From contig NZ_AOPO01000002.1 of NCBI RefSeq assembly GCF_000336575.1, forward strand, positions 186,006 to 250,005: a stretch of DNA of 64,000 nt, in the 5' to 3' direction. Each line of letters opens with the position of its first letter. Position 1 is the first letter of the stretch. Made by a program: the position numbers and the translations under genes. The notes under the pieces were generated by a model. The model saw nothing but the letters and a program-made list of their open reading frames with translations, did not search any database and was not told the origin of the DNA. This stretch comes from Vreelandella titanicae BH1. GTDB taxonomy: Bacteria > Pseudomonadota > Gammaproteobacteria > Pseudomonadales > Halomonadaceae. This document shows, in pieces, positions 36,024 to 44,123 of the stretch.

Positions 36024-37664
36024 CTAAACCGCTGTCGATGTCGGCGGAAGTGCAGTATCGCGATTTTGTTCGAAGTACTGGCTAAATCGATTTTCAGCAT
36101 CGTCACCAAACAGTACCCGACACGCTTCCTTTAAACCTGTGGAATGGCGTAACTGCTCATGAGGTACCACCAGAGAAACTTTGGCGCGGCGGCGCAGGAA
36201 GTCCTCAAGCTGGGTGATCATCTCGTGGTCGCGGGCATGCTCAATTTCACAACGGATGTACTCAGTGCCTTCAATGAGGATTTCGCCCTGAGCGGGATCC
36301 TGACGAATTTTCTCCAGCATCGGTATGGCTTGATCGGCATAGCGCCGCCACAGCCGAGAGGAGAGCAGCTCCGATGACGTAGAGGCGGTCATGGCATCCA
36401 GGTTCATACGCTTGGCTTGATCCATAAACTGCTGTTTCACGGGCTTGGCAGGTTCCCCGTACCACCGAAAGTTGGGGTCTGAAAGTGAAACGCCCAGGCG
36501 GCTGATCTCTTCGGCAATCTCATCCCCCACGTTCAAACAGTCGGTAAGTTTGCCACCAAAGATGCTGATATGCGCACTCTCAACGTTGGTATCGACCACA
36601 TGCTTGCGAGAAAGCTGTAAAAAGTCTCGGTCACTGCCCTGATCATCTTTGATGGCTAAAGGCCTTACGCCACAGCGTGTCGAGATAATGTCGTCTTGTG
36701 TGAGCGGTTGATCTAGCGTTAGGCGTTTATTGATATTTTCCAGCACAAAGGCGATATCGTCAGCAGTAACGTCCACCTCTGGATGCTCCATATGGGTATC
36801 GGTAGTGCCGATACAGGTGCGATTGCCCATGGGAATGACGAAGAACAGCCTTCCATCGTCGGCAAAAAATGCCAACACCCGCTGTGAATCGGTTAGCTGT
36901 GGAACGATGAGGTGAATGCCCTTGGAGTAGAGGTGATGATGGGTAGTCTTTTGGCCGGTCAGCTCGTTATGCTGATCTACCCAGGGGCCAGCAGCGTTGA
37001 TTAATACCTTGGCATGAATATCGAAGGTGCTGCCATCCATCACGTTGTGCGCTTTGGTCACCCATAGGTCGCCGACCCGTTCGGCGCCGAGTGACTCGAC
37101 GTAGTTGGCGGCAATTGCTCCATAGTTAAGCGCGTGGCGCACAAAGTTGAACACAAAGCGTGCGTCATTATCGTGGAGGTAGGCGTCGGAGTACTCGAAG
37201 CCGCCAACGGCGTCCTCAATATCGATAATGGGTTCTTGCTGCTTAATCTTGTTAGGCGAAAGCAGGCGGGGCAGTTTAGTGAAGCCGTTGCCCATCAGCC
37301 AGTAAAGCCAGGTGCCCGCCCATAGGTAGCGTGGTGAGTGGCGGAAACCTTTCGAAATAGTGGTCAGGAAACGAATCTCCTGCACGGTAGAGGGGTAACT
37401 CTTTATCAAGTGATTGCGGCTTTTGCACAATTTTCGAACCAGTGCAAAATCCTTGCTTTCCATGTATTTAATGCCTCCCCAAACTAAGTTGGAGGAGTGC
37501 ATGCTGGTGCTGCCGGCGAAGTCGCCGCGATCAATCAGTGCGACTTTAGCGCCTTTTCCAGCCAGCGCCGCCGCAGTGGCCGCGCCATTGATACCGCCCC
37601 CTATAATCAGGGCATCAAAGGTCTCGGTAGGTAATTTTTCTATATTTCGATTTCGCAGTTTCAT
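36024..37664 (-). CDS. glpD: Aerobic glycerol-3-phosphate dehydrogenase
   Basis: GlpD is an FAD enzyme on the inner membrane that oxidises glycerol 3-phosphate to dihydroxyacetone phosphate and passes electrons to quinone. The 546-residue protein has the FAD motif DALIIGGGINGAATAAALAG near residues 14-33, then RGDFAGSTSMHSSNLVWGGIKYME and GGKLTDCLNVGDEIAEEIS. The ATG at 37664 gives the family start MKLRNRNIEKLP; a longer frame adds 33 residues that look non-coding. It lies downstream of glpV in the same direction, separated by 119 bp with a possible hairpin. Confidence 0.94.
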   Translation of the reverse strand: MKLRNRNIEKLPTETFDALIIGGGINGAATAAALAGKGAKVALIDRGDFAGSTSMHSSNLVWGGIKYMESKDFALVRKLCKSRNHLIKSYPSTVQEIRFLTTISKGFRHSPRYLWAGTWLYWLMGNGFTKLPRLLSPNKIKQQEPIIDIEDAVGGFEYSDAYLHDNDARFVFNFVRHALNYGAIAANYVESLGAERVGDLWVTKAHNVMDGSTFDIHAKVLINAAGPWVDQHNELTGQKTTHHHLYSKGIHLIVPQLTDSQRVLAFFADDGRLFFVIPMGNRTCIGTTDTHMEHPEVDVTADDIAFVLENINKRLTLDQPLTQDDIISTRCGVRPLAIKDDQGSDRDFLQLSRKHVVDTNVESAHISIFGGKLTDCLNVGDEIAEEISRLGVSLSDPNFRWYGEPAKPVKQQFMDQAKRMNLDAMTASTSSELLSSRLWRRYADQAIPMLEKIRQDPAQGEILIEGTEYIRCEIEHARDHEMITQLEDFLRRRAKVSLVVPHEQLRHSTGLKEACRVLFGDDAENRFSQYFEQNRDTALPPTSTAV

Positions 37665-37743
37665 AGCGGATCCAATTAACAAATAAATAGCCCTGGTGCC
37701 CTGGGTGTTTTCTCTTGTGCTATGGCCTGCCGCCAATGAAACC

Positions 37744-37771
37744 CTTGCAGGGCGGTTGCCCACCCTGCAAG
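37744..37771 (-). terminator. Possible terminator hairpin between glpV and glpD
   Basis: CTTGCAGGG and CCCTGCAAG pair around a 10-base loop. In the glpV direction only a short GGGTTTCATT follows, so termination may be partial and glpD may be read through. Confidence 0.55.
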
Positions 37772-37783
37772 CGTTACGCGTGA

Positions 37784-39550
37784 TTACTCTTGGCGCGTAC
37801 CGGCTGCCATCCAGGCTTCCATCATTTCGTCATAAGGAACGGTGGTGCCTTGGGGCATTTCATTGTCCAGCTTGGCTTTGGGTGCGCCTTCCTGATCCAG
37901 CCAGTATTGCGGATCCTGCTCTTCATTGAGCACGGGCGCATAGCTGTCGAAGACGTTGGCCCTGGCTAGGCGATGCATGGTGCTGTCCATATCCGACGCC
38001 AGTTTGTCCAAGCCTTCCTGAGGCGTGACTTCACCACTCATGACAGGCGCCAGGTTTTGCCACCACAGTGGGGCCATGCGTGGGTAGTCAGGCACATTGG
38101 TGCCGGTAGGCGTCCAGTTCGACTCGTTGGGGCTGCGGTAGAACTCCACCAGGCCGCCTAATTTGGGGGCCATCTCGGTCATCTGCTCAGAGAAGATGTC
38201 AGATTCACGAATCGGCGTTAGACCGTGCATCAGTTTTTCCAAAGACACCGTTTTAGACACGGTGAACTGGCCGAACAGCCACGCCGCGGTGCGACGATCT
38301 TCCGGCGTTGAATCGAAGAACGTCCAGGCGCCTACATCTTGGTAGCCGACCTTCATACCCTCTTCCCAGTACGGGCCGGTGGGGGATGGAGCCATGCGCC
38401 ATAGCGGGTTGCCTTCGTCATCGGTCACTGCGACTGCAGGGTCGGTCATGTCGGCAGTAAAGGCGGTGTACCAGAAAATCTGCTGGGCAATGTGTCCCTG
38501 CGCAGGTACCGGGCCAGCCTCACCAAAGGTCATGCCCTGTGCTTCAGGAGGGGCATAGTCACGCAGCCAATCGACGGCTTTTTGCATGGCAAATACCGAG
38601 GCCGGTGAGTTAGTAGCACCGCCGCGGCTTACGCTTGCGCCTACTGGCTGGCTATCTTCGTTGACGCGGATACCCCAGTCATCCACCGGGTTGCCGGAAG
38701 GGACGCCGGGGCTGCCCATACCTGCCATGGAGAGCCAGGAGTCGTGGAAGCGCCAGCCCAGTGACGGATCGCGGCGGCCGTAATCCATATGGCCATACAC
38801 CTTGGTGCCATCTATTTCGCCGACATGCTCGGTAAAGAACTCGGCGATATCTTGATAGGCCGTCCAGTTAGTGGGAACGCCAAGAGGGTAGCCGTAGACC
38901 TCTTCGAACTGTGCCATCAGCTCAGGGTCGGTAAACCAGTCATAGCGGAACCAGTAGAGGTTAGCGAACTGTTGGGTGGGCAGTTGAAAGAGGCTGCCAT
39001 CTGGCCCGGTGCCGTACTGCAGTCCAATAAAGTCGTCTAAATCCAGGGTGGGCAACGTATAGTCGGCCCACTCGTTCTCCATCGCTTCAGACAGGTTGAT
39101 GGTGGTGCCATAACGAATATGCGTGCCGATGGAGTCGGTGTCATTGACGAAGCCATCGTAGATGCTGTTACCCGACTGCATCTGATTCTGCATGGTGTCC
39201 ACCACATCACCTTCACCGATGATGTTGTGGGTCAGGTTAATGCCGGTCAGCTCACTAAAGGCTTCTGCAAGCACTTCACTTTCATAAACGTGAGTCGTGA
39301 GGCCTTCAGCCACGGTTTGAATATCCATGCCGCGGAAAGGCTCGGCAGCGTTGGCAAACCACATCAGCTCTTCGATCTGCTCTTCGCGGCTCAGGGTTGA
39401 GTTCTGGAAGTGCTCGTCGACCAAGCGTTCAGCGATGGCACGGGTATCCTGCTCTTGCGCTGACAGCGTTCCCGACGCCAGCAACAAGCTGGCGGCGAGG
39501 GTTGTCAGTTTGAATTTAGTCAGTTTGGATTTATTGTCGTGCTTTTGCAT
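37784..39550 (-). CDS. glpV: Glycerol ABC importer, substrate-binding protein
   Basis: This is the periplasmic binding protein of the GlpSTPQV-type glycerol importer known from rhizobia. The 588-residue protein has a signal peptide (LTTLAASLLLASGTLSAQE) and a long mature domain with ELTGINLTHNIIGEGDVVDTMQNQMQ, typical of the group 1 solute-binding fold. It is longer than most sugar-binding proteins, as GlpV is. The ATG at 39550 was chosen because a longer frame would place 51 residues before the signal peptide. It is the last importer gene, before glpD. Confidence 0.88.
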   Translation of the reverse strand: MQKHDNKSKLTKFKLTTLAASLLLASGTLSAQEQDTRAIAERLVDEHFQNSTLSREEQIEELMWFANAAEPFRGMDIQTVAEGLTTHVYESEVLAEAFSELTGINLTHNIIGEGDVVDTMQNQMQSGNSIYDGFVNDTDSIGTHIRYGTTINLSEAMENEWADYTLPTLDLDDFIGLQYGTGPDGSLFQLPTQQFANLYWFRYDWFTDPELMAQFEEVYGYPLGVPTNWTAYQDIAEFFTEHVGEIDGTKVYGHMDYGRRDPSLGWRFHDSWLSMAGMGSPGVPSGNPVDDWGIRVNEDSQPVGASVSRGGATNSPASVFAMQKAVDWLRDYAPPEAQGMTFGEAGPVPAQGHIAQQIFWYTAFTADMTDPAVAVTDDEGNPLWRMAPSPTGPYWEEGMKVGYQDVGAWTFFDSTPEDRRTAAWLFGQFTVSKTVSLEKLMHGLTPIRESDIFSEQMTEMAPKLGGLVEFYRSPNESNWTPTGTNVPDYPRMAPLWWQNLAPVMSGEVTPQEGLDKLASDMDSTMHRLARANVFDSYAPVLNEEQDPQYWLDQEGAPKAKLDNEMPQGTTVPYDEMMEAWMAAGTRQE

Positions 39551-39645
39551 GTTGACCTCGTTTTGTTGTGTTCTTCCTTGATGGCTTGGCCGTCCTTGAT
39601 ACCGATTAAACGCTGATGGCATTTCCCAAGGGCTAGTCCCAAGGG

Positions 39646-39918
39646 CTATCCCCAGCGCATTAAAACCAGCAGCCATACGGCTGATACCGCTAGTGCTATC
39701 CAAATGGAAAGTGACGTGAAGCCGATCACGCCCAAATGGATAAAGGCTGCGGAGAGCAGGCCGATAAACAGCCGATCCCCGCGAGTGGTGGCAATGGGTA
39801 AAAAACCTTTGCGTTCAACAGTGGGCGACATGATCTCCCATACCGTCATGCCTGCCAGCATGGCCGCAATGGATGAAAAGAATATGGCGGTGGGCACTGT
39901 CCATACCATCCAAGACAT
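39646..39918 (-). CDS. DUF2160 small membrane protein of the glycerol importer
   Basis: A 90-residue protein with two or three hydrophobic segments (WTVPTAIFFSSIAAMLAGM, FIGLLSAAFIHLGVIGF and IALAVSAVWLLVLMRW). It belongs to DUF2160, which is found between the permease and binding-protein genes of glycerol ABC loci and is called GlpU in some rhizobia. Its job is not known; an accessory subunit of the importer is plausible. The gene lies 12 bp after glpQ. Confidence 0.82.
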   Translation of the reverse strand: MSWMVWTVPTAIFFSSIAAMLAGMTVWEIMSPTVERKGFLPIATTRGDRLFIGLLSAAFIHLGVIGFTSLSIWIALAVSAVWLLVLMRWG

Positions 39919-39930
39919 AGCGAGATCTCC

Positions 39931-40827
39931 TCAGGTACGGCCCAGGGCAAAGCCCTTGGCGATATGGTTACGAACGAAGTAGACCACCAGAATGCCGGGA
40001 ATGATGGTGAGTACACCGGCGGCGGCCAAAGTGCCCCAGTCAATCCCAGAAGCAGTCGATGTGCGCGTCATGATCATGCCAATGGGCTGGGCGTCAGTGG
40101 CTGTCAACGTGCGGGCCAGCAACAGCTCCACCCAGGAGAACATGAACAGGAAGAACAGCGTGACGCCAATGCCTGAGCGGATCATGGGGATAAAAATCTT
40201 GACGAAAAAGCGCGGAAAGCTATAGCCGTCGATATAGGCGGTTTCATCGATCTCTTTAGGCACGCTGCTCATAAAGCCCTCCAAAATCCAGATAGCAAGG
40301 GGGATATTGAACAGGCAGTGAGCCAGCGCGACGGCGATGTGGGTATCGAACAGGCCTACCGAGTAGTAGAGCTGGAAGTAGGGCAGCAGAAATACCGCAG
40401 GTGGCGCCATTAGGTTGGTCAGCAGCCAGAAAAATAGATGCTTGTCGCCAATAAAGGTGTAGCGGCTAAAGGCGTAGGCGGCGGGTAGCGCGACGCAGAT
40501 GGTGATGAGCATATTCATCGCTACGTAGAGCATCGAGTTGACGTAGCCCATGTACCAGCTTGAGTTGGTGAAAATGCCGATGTAGTTATCAAAAGTAAGG
40601 TTCTGGGGCCACAGCGTCATCGAGCCGAGAATTTCGCTATTGGTCTGTAGCGACATATTGATCAGCCAGTAAATGGGCAGAATCATCAGCGCCAGATACA
40701 GGCCAAGCAAGAGACGCGAGCGCCAGTGTGCACGGGCGGTGCGGTTACGCCGCTTGGCCGGTGAAACCTTGCTAAAAATCGTGTTGTACTTTTCACCGCG
40801 CTGGGTGTTTTCGAGTTGATAGCTCAT
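39931..40827 (-). CDS. glpQ: Glycerol ABC importer, permease GlpQ
   Basis: A 298-residue inner-membrane permease with six hydrophobic segments. The coupling loop EGFMSSVPKEIDETAYIDGYSFPRFFVKIFIPM contains the EAA motif of sugar-type ABC permeases (MalG-like). The ATG at 40827 was chosen because GGAGG lies 8 bp upstream; an in-frame GTG at 40836 overlaps glpP. It is one base from the glpP stop, so the two genes are translationally coupled. Confidence 0.9.
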   Translation of the reverse strand: MSYQLENTQRGEKYNTIFSKVSPAKRRNRTARAHWRSRLLLGLYLALMILPIYWLINMSLQTNSEILGSMTLWPQNLTFDNYIGIFTNSSWYMGYVNSMLYVAMNMLITICVALPAAYAFSRYTFIGDKHLFFWLLTNLMAPPAVFLLPYFQLYYSVGLFDTHIAVALAHCLFNIPLAIWILEGFMSSVPKEIDETAYIDGYSFPRFFVKIFIPMIRSGIGVTLFFLFMFSWVELLLARTLTATDAQPIGMIMTRTSTASGIDWGTLAAAGVLTIIPGILVVYFVRNHIAKGFALGRT

Positions 40828-40828
40828 G

Positions 40829-41716
40829 TTAGGCACCTCCGTGCGGCGGTTTGTCTTTCTGCATATTCATAATGGTGGTGTAGAACACCCAGCTCACCAG
40901 CAGAATGACCAGGAAGTAGATCAGCGAGAAAGCTGCAGAAGGGCCTAAATCCTGTTGGCCGACAGCCATAGTGGTTAGTGATTGACTTAAGAAAGTGGTG
41001 GCGCTGCCCGGCCCGCCGCCCGTCAGTACAAAGGGTTCGGCGTAGATCATAAAAGAGTGCATAAAGCGCAGCAGCACGGCAATGACCAGCACGTTGGTTA
41101 GCTTGGGGAGCTGAATGTAGCGGAACACCGCCCATTTTGAGGCACGGTCGATACGTGCTGCTTGATAGTAGGCTTCGGGAATCGAGCGGAGACCGCTATA
41201 GCACAGCATGGCCACCAGCGGCGTCCAGTGCCACACGTCCATTAAAATGATGGTTACCCAGGCGTCGCCGGCATTACGGGTAATGTTGTATTCAATGCCC
41301 AGTTCGCGCAGGCCCCAGCCCATTAAGCCGATATCGCCACGGGTAAAGATTTGCCAGATACTGCCCACTACGTTCCAGGGAATCAGCAACGGCAGGGTAA
41401 TCAGGATCAACACCGCCGAGGCTTGCCAACCGCGTTTGGGCATAATGAGCGCGATGCCAATCCCTAGCGGAATCTGAATAGCCAGAATAATCAGCGAGAA
41501 CGAAATTTGGCGCAGAAACGCTGCCTGCAGCGCGTCGTCGTTGAGCATGCTTTGAAACCACTCAGTGCCGGTAAAAAAGCGTGCGTTCGGCCCGAGCACG
41601 TCCTGCACCGAGTAGTTGACCACGGTCATGAGCGGAATGATGGCGGAGAAGGCCACCAACACCAGCATGGGAAGCACCAGTAGCCAGGCTCTGTTATTGG
41701 GTACCTTGTTATTCAT
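40829..41716 (-). CDS. glpP: Glycerol ABC importer, permease GlpP
   Basis: A 295-residue MalF-like inner-membrane permease with six hydrophobic segments. The EAA coupling loop is SGLRSIPEAYYQAARIDRASKWAVFRYIQLPKL. The ATG at 41716 overlaps the end of glpT by 8 bp, the normal coupling in such operons; a longer frame from 41740 lies inside glpT. It pairs with GlpQ to form the membrane channel for glycerol. Confidence 0.9.
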   Translation of the reverse strand: MNNKVPNNRAWLLVLPMLVLVAFSAIIPLMTVVNYSVQDVLGPNARFFTGTEWFQSMLNDDALQAAFLRQISFSLIILAIQIPLGIGIALIMPKRGWQASAVLILITLPLLIPWNVVGSIWQIFTRGDIGLMGWGLRELGIEYNITRNAGDAWVTIILMDVWHWTPLVAMLCYSGLRSIPEAYYQAARIDRASKWAVFRYIQLPKLTNVLVIAVLLRFMHSFMIYAEPFVLTGGGPGSATTFLSQSLTTMAVGQQDLGPSAAFSLIYFLVILLVSWVFYTTIMNMQKDKPPHGGA

Positions 41717-42833
41717 GACCAGCCTCCACCAGGTATTCATCGATATACAGCGCTACGTGAGCAGCATCGAAGTGCGCAAACGCCGCTTCACTGACCGGCG
41801 GATGGCCTTCGGGCAGGCGTGCCTTAAACGTTTGCTCGTTGAGTTTGAAGGTCAGCAGGGAGTAGGTGCCCAGGTCTTGCACGCTGGTCACCTGAATCGG
41901 CACGCTATTGGCCACTTCACTTGAGGAAATGGCGATAAACTCGGGGCGGATGCCTAGTTTTATATTGTTATGGCTAATATCGTTAGCGCTGGCATTGGCA
42001 GCGCTGGCGACAGCGTGTTTCATCTGCTCGCTAACCGGCAGTGGCTGTGTGCCGAACATTACCTGATCGTCGCGATATTCCACGGCCATAAAATTCATGC
42101 CCGGGCTGCCAATAAAGTAACCCACAAAGGTATGCGCAGGGCGCTCGAACAGCTCACGTGGGGTGCCGAATTGCACCACCTGGCCCTCATACATCACGGC
42201 AATTTTATCCGCGAAAGTAGAGGCCTCGAGCTGATCGTGGGTCACGTAGATCATGGTGATATTGAAGCGCTCGTGAATCTCTTTGAGCTTGCGACGCAGC
42301 TTCCACTTTAGCTGCGGGTCGATAACGGTGAGCGGCTCATCAAACAGAATCGCCGTTACGTCGTCACGTACCAGCCCACGGCCCATGGAGACCTTCTGCT
42401 TCTCGTCGGCGGTCAGGTTTTTGGCCTTACGATCCAGCAAAGGGGTCAGCTCAAGAATATCGGCGACTTCGAGTACCTTGGGTTTCACCCGGTACTCGGG
42501 GGTATTCATATTGCGCAGGGGAAAGGCAAGATTATCGAACACCGTCATGGTGTCGTAGATCACCGGAAACTGGAACACCTGGGCAATATTGCGCTCTTCT
42601 GGGGGCAGCTCATTGACCCGCTGACCGTCGAAAAGTACGTCACCCTCCGAGGGTTCAAGCAGGCCCGAAATAATGTTCAGAAGGGTCGATTTACCGCACC
42701 CTGATGGGCCCAATAGGGCATAGGCGCCGCCCTGGTGCCATACGTGATCCATCTGCCGGATGGCGTAATCCGCCGCACCTTTGGGCGTTTTTTCGTAGGA
42801 GTGCGCCAAGCCTTTTAGTGTGATCTCAGCCAT
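41709..42833 (-). CDS. glpT: Glycerol ABC importer, ATPase GlpT (degenerate signature)
   Basis: A 374-residue ABC ATPase. Walker A GPSGCGKST is at residues 42-50, Walker B ILFDEPLTVID near 162-172 and the H-loop THD has His199. The signature motif, normally LSGGQ, reads LTADEK at 140-145. A regulatory OB-type domain follows from about residue 235. The partner GlpS shows the opposite defects. Here glpT means the ABC subunit of the rhizobial glycerol importer, not the E. coli glycerol-3-phosphate antiporter. It overlaps glpS by 8 bp. Confidence 0.88.
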   Translation of the reverse strand: MAEITLKGLAHSYEKTPKGAADYAIRQMDHVWHQGGAYALLGPSGCGKSTLLNIISGLLEPSEGDVLFDGQRVNELPPEERNIAQVFQFPVIYDTMTVFDNLAFPLRNMNTPEYRVKPKVLEVADILELTPLLDRKAKNLTADEKQKVSMGRGLVRDDVTAILFDEPLTVIDPQLKWKLRRKLKEIHERFNITMIYVTHDQLEASTFADKIAVMYEGQVVQFGTPRELFERPAHTFVGYFIGSPGMNFMAVEYRDDQVMFGTQPLPVSEQMKHAVASAANASANDISHNNIKLGIRPEFIAISSSEVANSVPIQVTSVQDLGTYSLLTFKLNEQTFKARLPEGHPPVSEAAFAHFDAAHVALYIDEYLVEAGHE

Positions 42834-43923
42834 GGGCAGCTCCTCCCTGACGTGCAGGAATATGTACCGTGTGACCCTGCTTGTCGAAGGCGTAAAGTTG
42901 ATGGGTGGGGAAGTAAACTTTCAGAGGTTCATTAACACTAAACTGGTGAATACCCGCTAAGTGCAGCACTAAGGGGAAGCGTTCGTGGCGAACATGCAGG
43001 AAGGTTTCAGAGCCGCTAATTTCCGCTACATCCACATGGACATCCAGGGCCAGGTCATCGGCCTGTTGGGGTTGTAGAGTGAGATGCGAAGCTCGCACGC
43101 CAAAGTCGTAATCACCCGGTTCAAGACGCTTTAGCTCGTCATCGCAGGGAAAGTGAAGCGTTTGGTCGAAGGTGATCTCGCTGTCGGTCAGCTGACCGGG
43201 AACGATATTGATTGGGGGTTCGGAGAACATTTCTGCGCTAAAGCGGCCATTGGGCTCGCGATAGACCTGCTCGGTAGGGCCGTATTGGAGAAGCCTGCCT
43301 TCGTGCAGTACCGCCGTGTTACCGCCCAGCGCTAACGCTTCATTGGGCTCGGTGGTGGCGTATACCGCAATACAGTTACGCGCTTTAAACAGGTCACGCA
43401 ACTCATCGCGTAGCTCTTCGCGGAGCTTATAATCCAGATTGACCAGCGGTTCATCAAACAGAATTAAATCGGCATCTTTGATCAAGGCCCGCCCCATGGC
43501 GGTACGCTGCTGCTGGCCACCAGAGAGTTCCTGCGGGTAGCGGTTAAGCAGGTGCTCGATATGCAGCATTTCAGCAATTTCGCCAACCCGTTTATCAATT
43601 TCGCTTTTTGGGTGTTTGGCCAGTTTAAGCGGCGACGCAATGTTGTCGTAAACGGTGAGGCTGGGGTAGTTGATAAACTGCTGGTACACCATGGAGACAT
43701 TGCGTTTACGCACTGAGACGTTCGTGACGTCTTTGCCATCCATAATAATTTTGCCGCGGGTGGGTGGTTCAAGCCCCGCCATTAGGCGCATTAAAGTGGT
43801 TTTGCCAGCAAGTGTTCGCCCAAGCAGCACATTAAAGGATCCTGGCTCTAGGGCTAAGTCTATCCCACTGATATGGGGCACACCGTTAACGATGTGATCG
43901 ATATTTTGCAAATGTAAGGACAT
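42826..43923 (-). CDS. glpS: Glycerol ABC importer, ATPase GlpS (no H-loop histidine)
   Basis: A 365-residue ABC ATPase and first gene of the importer operon. The signature LSGGQQQR at residues 133-140 is canonical, and Walker B LILFDEP lies at 153-159. Walker A is altered to GRTLAGKTT (35-43). The H-loop, normally THD, reads TTE at 190-192, so the catalytic His is a Thr. With GlpT this predicts a heterodimer with one full and one degenerate ATP site. Two GlpR-like sites lie 43-79 bp upstream. Confidence 0.9.
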   Translation of the reverse strand: MSLHLQNIDHIVNGVPHISGIDLALEPGSFNVLLGRTLAGKTTLMRLMAGLEPPTRGKIIMDGKDVTNVSVRKRNVSMVYQQFINYPSLTVYDNIASPLKLAKHPKSEIDKRVGEIAEMLHIEHLLNRYPQELSGGQQQRTAMGRALIKDADLILFDEPLVNLDYKLREELRDELRDLFKARNCIAVYATTEPNEALALGGNTAVLHEGRLLQYGPTEQVYREPNGRFSAEMFSEPPINIVPGQLTDSEITFDQTLHFPCDDELKRLEPGDYDFGVRASHLTLQPQQADDLALDVHVDVAEISGSETFLHVRHERFPLVLHLAGIHQFSVNEPLKVYFPTHQLYAFDKQGHTVHIPARQGGAAHG

Positions 43924-43965
43924 GCCGATCTCGCTAGCGTCATTGTTGTTGGATAAGGTAGATCG

Positions 43966-43980
43966 TTTTCGTTTACGAAA
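43966..43980 (-). promoter_or_regulatory. Candidate GlpR operator 1
   Basis: TTTTCGTTTACGAAA contains the TTCG-N4-CGAA core of E. coli GlpR sites. It lies 43 bp upstream of glpS. Confidence 0.65.
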
Positions 43981-43988
43981 GGCTAGTT

Positions 43989-44002
43989 GATCGTTTGCGA
44001 AC
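43989..44002 (-). promoter_or_regulatory. Candidate GlpR operator 2
   Basis: GATCGTTTGCGAAC resembles operator 1, with one mismatch in the TTCG half. The two sites are 23-24 bp apart, about two helical turns, so repressor dimers could bind side by side. Confidence 0.55.
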
Positions 44003-44056
44003 TTGCAACGCGTTTTTGGTTCCTTGGTCTACGCATTTAGGTGTAGAAAGTGAACA

Positions 44057-44091
44057 CAAAAAAGCCGACTCCTGGCATACAGGAGTCGGCT
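44057..44091 (-). terminator. Rho-independent terminator of fadE
   Basis: On the minus strand AGCCGACTCCTG pairs with CAGGAGTCGGCT around a 5-base loop and is followed by six T residues. It lies about 30 bp after the fadE stop. Confidence 0.92.
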
Positions 44092-44123
44092 ATCTTTACA
44101 GGTAATGCTTTGAAAAAGAGGTA

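Noticed and set aside
37744..37771. Strong terminator separating glpV from glpD
   Set aside because: The hairpin is good but lacks a proper T-run in the operon direction, so I list it only as possible and do not exclude co-transcription.
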